This document shows positions 1 through 9,045 of a stretch of DNA of 64,000 nucleotides, piece by piece. Within the stretch, counting starts at the first letter, position 1. Every line of letters starts with the position of its first letter. The notes beneath the pieces were generated by a model. That model was given only the letters and a program-made list of their open reading frames with translations. It was not told where the DNA came from and did no database searches. A program made the translations under genes and the position numbers. Location of the stretch: NCBI GenBank assembly GCA_036898135.1, contig CM072515.1:50285595-50349594 (forward strand), read 5' to 3'. This DNA is from Oncomelania hupensis (Eukaryota > Mollusca > Gastropoda > Littorinimorpha > Pomatiopsidae).

Positions 1-31
<31 letters not shown>
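1..31. repeat. (AG)n microsatellite at window edge
   Basis: Uninterrupted AG dinucleotides run from the first base, so the array is probably cut by the window edge. Confidence 0.95.
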
Positions 32-34
<3 letters not shown>

Positions 35-309
35 GAGCAGTAAACGGTTCAAGGGAAGTAACCGAGTTAATTGAGCTTCGCGGTCCGCAGTGCAATCAAT
101 GTCGCTGGCGTTTGTATTCTAGAGGCGTGTGTGTTCCAATGGATGGGTTTGTGTTTGGGAGAGATAGCCTGACAGAGAGAGGCAGAAAGACAAAAAGATG
201 GAGTGACAGACAGATTCTGAGAGAGCATTTGTGGTGACAAGGAGCGAGAGAGAAAGAATGTATATATGCGTGTGTGTGTGTGTGAACGTGTATTTATGTC
301 AAAGTGGGA

Positions 310-1010
310 ACTCGACTTTGTTTTTTTAGTCATAAATGGGGTCTTTTGCTCGGACCCCACTTTTTTCCAGGGCCCCACTTTTTCCAAAGTGCGCGGGAGT
401 GCTCTTTTAGTGCATGGGAGTGCAGTTGTAGTGCATGGGAGTGTTTTAAGTACAGAGGAGTGCACTATCCGGGACGGAGAAAATCCAGTCAATTTTCGGA
501 AAAATTTTGAAGAAAGTTTGACCTATTTCGTCGCTCCTAGGAGACGAACTAGGTCAACTATTTAGACGGAACTTTCCTCGACGATTAGGGTAAGGCAGTG
601 CCTCGACGATTAGGGTAAGGCAGTGCCTCGACGATTAGGGTAAGGCAGTGCCTCGAAAAGGGTTAGGGTCAGGGCTAGTTGCAGCGCTGCAACTAGCCCT
701 GACCCTAACCCTTTTCTGGAACGGGTGCCTTACCCTAATCGTCGAGGCACTGCCTTACCCTAATCGTCGAGGCACTGCCTTACCCTAATCGTCGAGGAAA
801 GTTCCTTATCCTAGCTGTGTTTTTGAACAAACTTGACCTACTTTGTCCCTTATAGGCGAGGAATTAGGTCAAACTTTTTGCGAAAAGGGTGCTTTTTTCA
901 AGAAACTTGACCTACTTCGTCTCTTAGGAGCGAGGAATTAGGTCAAACTTCTGGCAAAAAGGTGTCTTTTTTGAAGAAATTTGCCTCTTAGGCGGCGAAT
1001 TAGGTCAAAG
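310..1010 (+). mobile_element. Fold-back element FB, copy 1
   Basis: The first 250 bp (about 310-568) match the reverse complement of about 61,925-62,180 at roughly 85-90% by eye. This includes the run of short units ending in AGTGCATGGGAGTG. The centre is a long palindrome (571-802). Four hairpin units of the form TTGACCTA...TAGGTCAA lie at about 516-563, 830-874, 904-947 and 978-1009. No coding capacity is seen. It looks like a non-autonomous fold-back DNA transposon; the outer boundaries are approximate and no target duplication was identified. Confidence 0.6.
571..802. repeat. Large palindrome with TTAGGG-like units
   Basis: The left arm (571-685) has three 25-bp units built on CGACGATTAGGGTAAGG, then GGGTTAGGGTCAGGG. 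The right arm (686-802) is its reverse complement apart from a 2-bp indel and a few mismatches near 716-726. The axis is GCAGC/GCTGC at 685/686 with no spacer, so a near-perfect 115-bp hairpin or cruciform is possible. Confidence 0.9.
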
Positions 1011-1034
1011 GACCCCATTTAAACATGAATACAC

Positions 1035-1037
<3 letters not shown>

Positions 1038-1117
<80 letters not shown>

Positions 1118-1190
1118 AGCGTGAGTGAGTGAGAAAGAGAGAGAGCAACAGAGAGAGCGAGAGAAAGAGAGCGAGCAAGCGAGGGAGAGA
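1038..1190. repeat. (TG)n microsatellite grading into (GA)n
   Basis: About 39 TG units (1038-1115) are followed by an impure GA-rich tract. Both reading frames across it are low-complexity artefacts. Confidence 0.95.
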
Positions 1191-2096
1191 TTGAATTTGA
1201 ATATGAAATGTGCAATAGGACTATAGGGCAATAAAGTGTTAGGCCTAATTGCTTCTTTGTTTTATTCCTGTTTTATTCTAACCTATTTATTAGAGCTGGG
1301 TACCGTGGGTCAAACTCGTACCGGTAAGCCTATTACCGCGGTATTTTTAGGTCGTATCGGTATTTCGTACCGGTATACCGCGATTTTAAGTGTTACAATC
1401 AAATGGGATATGGCACTGACAGCAGTGACCGACGCAAAAGATAGATTGCCATACACTTCAAAACAGTTTCAAAGAACCCCATTTCCATACAAACTGAAGC
1501 TTTATTATTGCTTGAACGCCTTCAAAACAAATTATCATAACTCACTGTTTAGAAAATCAGCCAACTTTAAACCACAATATCAAAGTAAAACAAAACATTC
1601 AACGGGAAAGGTCTTTAAGAACTTTAAGAGTTCAGAAGGATTGGCGACTGGTACCATGCTCAAACACGTGGATAAGCTGCTGTTCTAATGTTCTTCTTCA
1701 AGAGCAGCTGCCTACCCACGTGTTTGGGCTTTAGGCTCGCTCTGTGGGCAGACAAGATGTCGCCCACTGTCGCGTTATGTGTTGTCGAGATTTCCCAGTA
1801 AACCGGACCCTGGACACCCGCACCGGTATTCACAACTTTCCGGCACCTCTCATAAAAACTCGTGGGTATCGCCATTATAAATTAAAACGAGGTTATATGA
1901 AACCAAGTTCCGGTTTTGCTTGTTTTGCTTTTATCAAAGCTTGATGCGTGACTTTTAAATATGGCAAATTGCTAAAAAACGACGATTGTTAGAGCCAGAA
2001 AACGAGTGGGATAAGTATAAAAACGGTGGAGGAAGTACATGCTCAGTGAAAGAATGCAAAAAACAATCGTAGAGGCCTGTATTTGTGGCGACTTCG

Positions 2097-2414
2097 GAGG
2101 TGCGTCGATCATCGACAGAAAGTGAAACGGGACCTGAAAACTCTTGTAGTTTCCCATAGCTTCGCCGTCGCAACCTTCACAAAACACGAAGTAACTGAAT
2201 ATGTTGGGCTAGCGTTGTGGCCAAGTGGGCTAATGCGGGACTAACTTGCCTTGTCGAGGTGCGTCGATCATCGACAGAAAGTGAAACGGGACCTGAAAAC
2301 TCTTGTAGTTTCCCATAGCTTCGCCGTCGCAACCTTCACAAAACACGAAGTAACTGAATATGTTGGGCTAGCGTTGTGGCCAAGTGGGCTAATGCGGGAC
2401 TAACTTGCCTTGTC
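2097..2414. repeat. 159-bp exact tandem duplication
   Basis: 2097-2255 and 2256-2414 appear identical base for base, so the duplication is recent. Each unit ends with the start of a tRNA-like SINE head (GTTGTGGCCAAGTGGGC), so only the second copy leads into a complete head. Confidence 0.9.
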
Positions 2415-2470
2415 CACAAGCCAGAAACCAATGGCGCCTGACAGGTGTGGGTTCGAGCCAGCATCTAGGC
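2371..2470 (+). mobile_element. tRNA-Leu/Ser-like SINE head
   Basis: A pol III A-box-like TGGCCAAGTGGGCTAATGC starts at 2378. A B-box-like GGGTTCGAGCC lies near 2450-2460. The roughly 70-bp spacing fits a class II tRNA with a long variable arm. The cloverleaf is degenerate, so it is a SINE head or tRNA pseudogene, not a tRNA gene. Confidence 0.55.
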
Positions 2471-2859
2471 GTTATGTTTTTTCCGAATATTTTTCAAAAA
2501 TTCACAAATAATGTTAGGTAGGTAGGGTTTAGGCGCGCCACTGGCGATAGAAAGGGATAATAAACTGCAGCAAAAAAAAATAAAAATATGTGAGGGTACG
2601 ATACAGGTGGCCAGTGACACATGTTATTATTCTTGAATATTTGGAAATAACTCACTAAAACACGCGGAGAAAAAAAAACCGGAAGTATTTTTCATAGAGG
2701 GGATTCCGGTTGGTGCATAGGATAGCAGAAAAGTGTGAATACCGTACCGTACTCGCGTTTCCGAACCTGAATACAGTTACGTATCGGTAAAACCGTCCAG
2801 CCCTACAATTTATTGCAGAATTATGAATTAATATTTAAACTTCCATATCAATATATGTT

Positions 2860-2863
<4 letters not shown>

Positions 2864-2907
<44 letters not shown>
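2864..2907. repeat. (AG)n microsatellite
   Basis: Pure AG array of about 22 units. Confidence 0.95.
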
Positions 2908-2911
<4 letters not shown>

Positions 2912-3084
2912 GGGCGCTTTTCTATCATTAGGGATTAAGAATTTAACCCAATTTAAAAAGTCTAATCTTTCCGTCTGTCCCTTAGTCAGGCTTCGGGATC
3001 TTGAATTTTCATGGTTCTAAAATCTAGTACCTAAATAATATCGAAATATTATTTGAATGACTATATATATATATCTATATATTT

Positions 3085-3840
3085 AGTTAGTTTCACTGCT
3101 TACAGGGCCCAGCGGACTGCAAAGAGCCCAATCATTACCCCAAAATCAGGACCACAACTTAGTTGAAAAAGGACTCACCCCTGATCCGTATAAAAGATCT
3201 GCTGAAACAACCCTAGTGATAACACTGAAGGCACTCCACCAGCCGGTCACTTTACAATAAAGCATCCCACGCAGAGGACGCTGAACCTATACTCTAAATT
3301 ATCGAACCCCCATTTACAAAAAAAGACAATATAATATAAACATTATTATAAAATATCAACAAAACATATACATATAAAATAAATACATTGCTAAATAATA
3401 CTATCATAGGAAGCCCTAGTGACCATTTGGCAGAAAGCGTCCAATATTAGCTGACCCACCAGATCTCATACACAAATAAGGAGTTTTGGAAGAGTTTTCA
3501 AGAAAAAAAGTAGGTGACTGGTCTAGCAAAGAAGATAGTATAGTAGACTGACAGAATAGAGTAGGTATGAGAAAGAAAAGAAAGAGATTTAAAAGAGATT
3601 TTTCTTATATAGCGCACTTACAAGCTCAGAGAGCTTCTCAAGGCGCTGGCCCGTAATATCCAGCAATTACAAAATAGTTTGCTGAAGTCAGGATTTGAAC
3701 CCACGTCGCCCAAGACGCACTCACACAAGTCGTGCGCTCTGACCACTGAGCTATCCCTGCATAAAGAACAAAGGAGAAAGGTAACGACGGTGGGAATTTA
3801 AAGCACTAAATTTCCAGAAAGTTGGGATACTATTTAAATT
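3085..3840 (-). mobile_element. Family P retroposon, split by a SINE
   Basis: Nearly full-length copy of a roughly 570-bp family also seen at 26.9, 33.2 and 60.7 kb. On the minus strand it runs from TTTAAATAGTATCCCAAC (the TATA-like 5' end) to the 3' GTCCGCTGG block near 3105. A SINE-A copy (3597-3770) interrupts it. The family is defined as non-LTR-like because truncated copies share only the 3' end, which carries short tandem tails. Its class is otherwise unknown. Confidence 0.7.
3597..3770 (-). mobile_element. SINE-A, tRNA-derived, nested in family P
   Basis: Read on the minus strand, it has an A box (TAGCTCAGTGGTCAGAGC), a B box (GGGTTCAAATCC), a body with GGCCAGCGCCTTGAG and a 3' end at GCGCTATATAAG. 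AAAGAA on both sides (about 3574-3579 and 3772-3777) is a candidate target duplication. Confidence 0.8.
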
Positions 3841-4030
3841 AAAAAAACACAAGCACACATTCTATTTATACACACCTGCGCACGTATTCATGATAAAATT
3901 CTAAAGGATTTATTATATAGATAATAATAAAAATTTAAACTTCGTTAATATAGGCTTACAAAATAGAGATAAACATAAAAAACACATTAACAATAACGAA
4001 TAAGAAAACATAAAAAAAAATACATAGATG

Positions 4031-4090
4031 TTGATCCTGATTCGGCTCCTAGCAGTCTGCTGGACCCTCTAAACATTAAACATCTATCTA
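4031..4090 (+). mobile_element. Family P 3'-end fragment
   Basis: TCCTGATTCGGCTC and GTCTGCTGGACCCT match the 3' end of family P. The rest is missing, as in 5'-truncated retroposons. Confidence 0.55.
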
Positions 4091-4130
4091 TTAAATAATA
4101 CATGTTATATTTAAAACGGTATTTAAATAT

Positions 4131-4131
4131 C

Positions 4132-4200
<69 letters not shown>
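4131..4200. repeat. (AT)n(AC)n compound microsatellite
   Basis: AT repeat to about 4158 followed by CA repeat to 4200. Confidence 0.95.
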
Positions 4201-4201
<1 letters not shown>

Positions 4202-4914
4202 CTGCGTACTACCACTTGCACAATGCCAGCAAAATAGTACGACAGACGTCATCGTCTACTCACGAAGAAGATACTAAGAACATTCAAAGGAATTACGCTG
4301 AATAAAAGAAGTAACTGGACAGAGAGGGATGAAAGGGTGGTGAAGGGGATGATGGGAATTGGAGGCTGGAGTGTGGTGGATGGGGTAAATCAATACATGG
4401 TGGGGCTGTAGTTGAGGGTTGGAGTATAGGCAATACAGACTGTCGGAGCAGTAAGGTTGTGTGCAGAGCCTTGGGAAAGTCAAAATACGACATAGTAGCT
4501 GCTGGCGGCAACAAAGATGTATGACTTTAAGAACATAGGCTAGCTCCTCCATTGTACAGACGAAACCTAGTTGTTGACAAAGCTCTCCGGAGGATTTCCA
4601 ATGCTGCTTATTTCTCCACTATGAATCGAATGGGTGCGAATCCTTAGGACGGAGAATGTGCATCGGTTCGCCCAATGGTCAGTTTGTATGATAACTGATA
4701 GTGTCTGATAATTTATTTATTTATTTATTTCATTTATTTACGCATTTTATTTATTTTAATTATTTTATTTATTTTCCTCTGATCACCTCGATGAAAAAGA
4801 CATTTAAGACAAATAAAGGAACAAAATACTTAATGGCAAAATGATTTGCGAAAGTCAAGATGTCAGCATGATATATAATACTACAATGATAACGCGTACT
4901 ATGGCAGACGTTTC
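4201..4914. other. No recognisable gene or repeat
   Basis: Mixed sequence with a GGAT/GTGG-rich patch (4310-4400) and ATTT tetranucleotide runs (4711-4775). Reading frames are short and show no protein character. Confidence 0.5.
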
Positions 4915-5000
4915 GGTCGGCTTGAATTAGATCCTCTATCGGCCAGCGCCTTAAGCCGTTCTTGCGTTCGATATGCGCTATAAATGAACGAATAAATAAA
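4915..5000 (+). mobile_element. SINE-A 3'-end fragment
   Basis: Contains TTGAATTAGATCC, GGCCAGCGCCTTAAG and ATGCGCTATAAATGAACG, then an AATAAATAAAG tail. This is the shared 3' end of SINE-A/A2. Confidence 0.7.
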
Positions 5001-5019
5001 GAAATAAACACTAGACTAT

Positions 5020-5290
5020 AGGCGTGTTCGGTTGGTTAGTGGACAGAGTGAATGAACATTGAGGTTTAACGTCTACACCCACCATTGGCGATATGGCAGA
5101 CGGGGATAACCGTCCCAGGGAAAGAGGGGTAGGGACCTGAATCAGAATCAACACTGAACCACCAAAGCAATCATACTGCTAAAATGGACAGTAAAAATGG
5201 CCACATTTTATATCGCCCACCACGGGATTCGAACCTGGGTCATCGGTGTGCCAGGCGAACGCTCTACCAATTGAGCTACGGCGGTGGGCC
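5020..5290 (-). mobile_element. tRNA-Ala-like SINE
   Basis: The minus-strand head (about 5207-5290) has TAGCTCAATTGGTAGAGCG, then AGGTTCGAATCC, with GCCCACC/GGTGGGC able to pair at the ends. Four extra bases between the acceptor and D arm and a weak anticodon stem make a functional tRNA unlikely. About 180 bp of body follows down to about 5020. Confidence 0.65.
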
Positions 5291-5507
5291 AGTGGACAGA
5301 TGGAAGACAGTTCCCTTTTTATGGTTCAGCGCGGTTGTGGGAAGACGGAGTTGTCAGTTGTTCATACTTTATAAGCTTTGGATGTTGTGTATGGCAGCGG
5401 TATACATGTCAGCAAATGGAGATAACATCGACAGAAATCCACCAAACACAGCTCCCACCCTCCATTCCACCCTCAACCCCACAAACCATCCCCCACTCAC
5501 CCACAAC

Positions 5508-5510
5508 CCC

Positions 5511-5544
<34 letters not shown>
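5508..5544. repeat. (TGTC)n microsatellite
   Basis: Nine to ten TGTC/CTGT units. Confidence 0.9.
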
Positions 5545-5547
<3 letters not shown>

Positions 5548-5849
5548 TCTCCGTCCTATTCCATTTTACCCCCTTAGTGTGTTTTTTCTAATGGCATGTT
5601 TGTACTGCTACTACTAGCGGAAAGCACCGATCAATAGTGTTTTGTTTTTCTGTTGGGCTTCAGTGGTAATAAAGGCCACGTTAAAATTCTCTCCTGTTTG
5701 CGCATGAACGAGGACTGTTCTTGTCCCAGCTTTAAGGAATAATTGTTATTTATGGTAAACCGCTACTATCATCTACTGGCAGAAAAACAAACTACAAACA
5801 GACAGAAAAAATTCAGAAAAGAAGCTTGCAGAAGAAGAAGAAGATTCAT

Positions 5850-6093
5850 ATCCTATCCTATCCTATCCTGTCCCGTAACCCGGAGGTCGTAGGGGCACCA
5901 CAGATGATCGTTTAACCAGCATACTCCATCTTTCTCTGTCCTCAGCAGCCCTGATGGCTTCGCTTAGTGTCAAACCAGTCTATTCTCGAATGTTGTCCTC
6001 CTACCTCTTTTTCGATCTCCCTCTTCTTCTACCTCCTTGCACTGTGCCTTGCAGAATAGTCTTTGCAAGGCCTGATGATCTGGTGACGTGGAA
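5850..6093 (-). mobile_element. LINE-1 (RTE-like) 3' terminus
   Basis: The minus strand encodes the tail of the same C-terminal protein seen at 16.6-17.5 and 53.2-53.6 kb (for example LAKTILQGTVQGG). It ends in a GGATA tail, (TATCC)n on the plus strand at about 5850-5870. It breaks at GTGACGTGG near 6093, joining unrelated sequence. Confidence 0.8.
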
Positions 6094-6448
6094 GAAGATT
6101 CAACATTTTATTACAAGAAGAAAATGATTTTAGCATTAATTTGCTAATCTTACAATCAGTCCTTTCAATCACTCACACATTTACTTTAATCATTCATCCG
6201 CATTCATGCAAAGACAAACATTGATTTTAAATTAAAGGAATAAACAAGCTAACTTCGTAACAAGGAAACTAACAATACTAAATATAACACATTTAACTGG
6301 AACCATTTAATTTAATAAAGAGAGAGAGGCTTGACGGACTGAGTGGGAAGAGAGGGGGGGGGGGGGATGAAAGAGAAAAATCAATTGATGCATGCTAGAA
6401 TGTATGATTTTTGAAATTATTAAGAAATATGTTGTAAATCTTGTACTT

Positions 6449-6614
6449 GAAGAAGAAGAAGGAGAAGAAGAAGAAGAAGAAGAAGAAGAAGAAGAAGAAG
6501 AAGAAGAAGAAGAAGAAGAAGAAGAAGAAGAAGAAGAAGAAGAAGAAGAAGAAGAAGAAGAAGAAGAAGAACAAGAACAAGAAAAAGAAGAAGAAGAAGA
6601 AGAAGAAGAAGAAG

Positions 6615-6646
<32 letters not shown>

Positions 6647-6668
6647 GAAGAAGAAGTAGAAGAAGAAG
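6449..6668. repeat. (GAA)n microsatellite, ~220 bp
   Basis: Long purine-strand GAA array with a few interruptions. Glu, Lys, Ser and Phe homopolymer frames here are artefacts. Long GAA tracts can adopt triplex structures. Confidence 0.95.
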
Positions 6669-6735
6669 ACATATCCAGCAAACTTATCTTATTTAGTAAA
6701 TGGAAAAGAGTTTTAATGTGTTACCTTTAAGAAAA

Positions 6736-6808
6736 TAAAAGGCCCAATTCCAAAGTTTCGTTACCTTTGTCGAAAACGGGATTACCCTAAAGTTGGCATT
6801 GTTATCAC
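6736..6808 (+). repeat. Family Q fragment
   Basis: AAAAGGCCCAATTCC and GGGATTACCCTAAAGTTGG, then GCATTGTTAT, match 55,645-55,715. The LTR-A copy begins directly after it, so LTR-A appears to have inserted into family Q. Confidence 0.5.
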
Positions 6809-7570
6809 TGTCACAAGAGGCTATTTAGACCCTGCACTAAGGCTTCTTGCCTGTACTAGTTCAGCCTGCTTTGGCCTGGGTAACGTAAAGTCGCTACCTA
6901 GCAGACAACAAAAGTCAGTTGTGTGCTAAGCATGTGTAAGCAGTGACCTCATCCCGCTGACGTATAGCCACTCCCCCACTCTCACCCTCTCGATAGACGG
7001 CGCTCAGATCTCACGAGATTTTCGCGGGCTCTGGCTGACCACAAGGCTAGGTGGTCATTCTATGTCTAACGCTCACCCGAGACGGACACGTGGAAAAATC
7101 TCTCTCAGAAAAACTAAAGCAGGTGACGGGTGAAAATCATTCATCGCAGTATAGCCACAGCCTGACATTGTCAAAAAGACGAGTAGACTAGTTGGTCCGA
7201 GGCAGGGATAGACCACTAAGAGTCAACCCTGACATTTGGCCTGCAGTGGAGCATCTAGCACTGAGCTACGATAGTCCAATAGTCAACAACCAAGGAGGAG
7301 ACACCATCACCACATCAGCTAAGAGCAAGAAGAATTGCACTAACACTGATCTAGAAGGACTGTGCGGTAATCCACTCTCCTGAAAACAAACATTAGGCAA
7401 ACCAGAACAAATAGCCCAATGATGAGACAGAAGCATAGACCCATCAAGGAGCGAACTAGTCGAAGTGAATCTGGACATTTAAGTTAATAGAGTGTTTAGA
7501 GAATTATGTATAGAGTAGAGGAAATAAATGTGTGATATTTACTGTTAACAAGTGGCTGGACTACCTTATG
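6809..7570 (+). mobile_element. LTR-A, 3'-truncated, intron-free copy
   Basis: Begins TGTCACAAGAGG, matching TGTAACAAGACG of the complete copy at 10,325. It shares the GCCTGACATTGTCAAAAAG block and the GAGGAAATAAATGTGTG polyadenylation-signal region. At 7178/7179 it runs straight from GTCAAAAAG into ACGAGTAGAC, exactly where two other copies carry a GT-starting insert. After GGCTGGACTACC it joins family P, so the last ~240 bp of the LTR are missing. Confidence 0.7.
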
Positions 7571-7790
7571 ATCCTACCCTATTGACCATTGGGCAGAAAG
7601 CGTCCACTATTCCCAAGCTGATACAACAGATCTCACACACAAATGATGAGTTTTGTCCCGGAAGGGTTTTCCTGAAAAAGTTAGTGACTGGTCTAGCGAA
7701 GAAGAAGATAGTATAGTAAATTGATAGAACACAGCAGGAATTTAAAGCATTACATTTCCAGAAAGTGTGGATACTATTTATACAGAAAAT
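7571..7790 (-). mobile_element. Family P 5' portion
   Basis: The minus strand covers the TATAAATAGTATCC start, TTTCTGGAAATG and GGACGCTTTCTGCCC. The 3' half is absent because it abuts the truncated LTR-A. Confidence 0.65.
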
Positions 7791-7854
7791 CTTCTCTTTT
7801 TTGAAATCCCAAAGATTTTTTTTTTATATTCCACGAATGTTCTGATTTTAAGTT

Positions 7855-7935
7855 TTTGTTGTTGTTGTTGTTGTTGTATCAATTTTTATTCACCAGATTA
7901 ACATAAGTTGTACTGATGTAACATAAACAATTTAC
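7855..7935 (-). mobile_element. L1-type LINE 3' tail relic
   Basis: The minus strand reads ACTTATGTTAATCTGGTGAA then TAAAAATTGATACAACAAC. The same end occurs at 20,252-20,330, and a related one follows the L1-like reading frame at 47.0 kb. Confidence 0.5.
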
Positions 7936-8210
7936 GAAATCTACCATGCGCACATCATAGATATTTGTCAAATTACACTATGTAACAAATTTTTACTTTT
8001 GTTCTGTTCCTGGGTTGAAAGTGTGTTTTCCTAACCCGTTAGGTCTAGAACAGAAAGGAAATCGCTGTTATTCCAGAAAAACTTTGCTTCTGTGACCGGG
8101 ACAATGAAATTTGGAAAATCGCGTGTGTTCGAGAAAATTATCGATTTGCTTTCAATGCCGAGCTTCCTCCCTGAACTGCTAGAGCTGTCCACATGTTTCT
8201 ACAATTCTCC

Positions 8211-8290
8211 TGAACACTCTAGAACGTTCAAGAAACTTCCAGAACTTTCGAGAAACTCTCAGAACTTTCTAGAACGTTCTTGAACGTTCC
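8211..8290. promoter_or_regulatory. Heat-shock-element-like pentamer array
   Basis: The sequence parses into 16 contiguous 5-bp blocks alternating nGAAn and nTTCn: TGAAC ACTCT AGAAC GTTCA, AGAAA CTTCC AGAAC TTTCG, AGAAA CTCTC AGAAC TTTCT, AGAAC GTTCT TGAAC GTTCC. Only ACTCT and CTCTC deviate. HSF trimers recognise three or more such blocks, so this is far longer than a typical element. It lies 30 bp upstream of a coding-like fragment. It could instead be a 10-bp palindromic tandem repeat that matches by chance. Confidence 0.55.
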
Positions 8291-8320
8291 AAAAGTAGCT
8301 GTACAAGTATCAAAACACAC

Positions 8321-8503
8321 GACTACTGTGTCCTTGGGTGTCTGGCCCTGGAGCCTGACTTCTCCACGGTTAGGATTGCCTGCCGCGACATGCACCTGAA
8401 CTCCATGGCCGACCTGGTAGCCTACTCCTTGTCGACTAACTTTGGACTGCTGTTCATGACCGCGGTGTGCACCTACCGCTCACGAGTGTCTGTACACCTT
8501 TAG
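8321..8503 (+). pseudogene. Class C GPCR-like (mGluR-like) coding fragment
   Basis: A 60-codon open segment with GC-rich third positions, unlike the AT-rich flanks. Key stretches are CLALEPDF, then IACRDMHLNSMADLVAYSL, then a hydrophobic run and AVCTYRSR. The order Cys-rich loop, membrane segment, CTYxxR resembles transmembrane helix 5 and the following loop of metabotropic glutamate receptors, where CTxYAFKTR is usual. After SR the frame meets GTGTCT (8486), a possible weak donor, and stops at 8501. No ATG, acceptor or neighbouring exon was found. It may be one exon, a pseudogene or a retro-fragment; family assignment is by motif resemblance only. Confidence 0.35.
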
Positions 8504-8639
8504 ACCCAACCGCCTGGCCGGTTCTCTCCCCGGAACTCGTCTTGGGTTCCTTTGTCTTACAACTACTAATGATGACTATCCCCACTCAGTTACCTGTTTG
8601 TAACTTATTCCCCCACCTGGCCCATGGGCCTTGGGTTCG

Positions 8640-9045
8640 ACTCTACCTTCTCGGGTCCTGGGTATGCTCTACTTAAGTGACATGTTCCCACTCAGCTACT
8701 ACTACATGGATTGTACCCTCAGATGACCCATTGGGTCCTGGGTATTACTACCAGGTACTGACTTATACCACTCAGCTACCTTGCTCTCATACTACTCTCA
8801 TACTCGACCCAATGGGTCCTGGGTATCCGTTTCCATGACTGACCACCCCCCTCACATGACTCATGCCTTCAGTTGATCCTTGTGTCCTGGGTATTAGATA
8901 CCACTACTAACATTTCCCACCACATGACTTATACCTCAGTTGATCCCTTGGATCCTGGGTATTCGTTTTCATGATCGACATCCCATACCACATGGCTCAT
9001 ACCTTCAGTCGACCCCTGTGTCCTGGGTATCCGTTTTCTTGATTG
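8640..9045. repeat. Degenerate minisatellite, 67-80 bp period
   Basis: Six copies of a GGGTCCTGGGTAT-like core start near 8652, 8733, 8813, 8881, 8950 and 9018. Several are preceded by CTCAGYTACT or TTCAGTTGAYCC, and spacing is 67-80 bp. Confidence 0.75.

Larger units (their letters stand above)
1291..2815. mobile_element. Candidate non-autonomous hAT-like DNA transposon
   Basis: The left end reads TAGAGCTGGGTACCG and the inverted right end reads TAGGGCTGGACGG, sharing TAGRGCTGG. This resembles TIRs of hAT elements. The flanks are CTATTTAT (1283-1290) and CAATTTAT (2816-2823), 8 bp with one mismatch, which is the target-duplication size expected for hAT. No transposase frame is recognisable inside, and a SINE lies within it. 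The short TIR and imperfect duplication leave real doubt. Confidence 0.45.

Noticed and set aside
2041..2414. CRISPR-like array from the repeated 159-bp units
   Set aside because: Only two adjacent units, no spacers, eukaryotic context.
5207..5290. Functional tRNA-Ala gene
   Set aside because: Extra bases between the acceptor and D arm and a mismatched anticodon stem, and it continues into a SINE body.
6307..6730. Long poly-Ser, poly-Glu, poly-Lys and poly-Phe reading frames
   Set aside because: They are translations of a (GAA)n microsatellite in several frames. The same applies to homopolymer frames at 12.5, 22.5, 34.1, 46.8, 48.0, 50.3, 59.5 and 62.6 kb.
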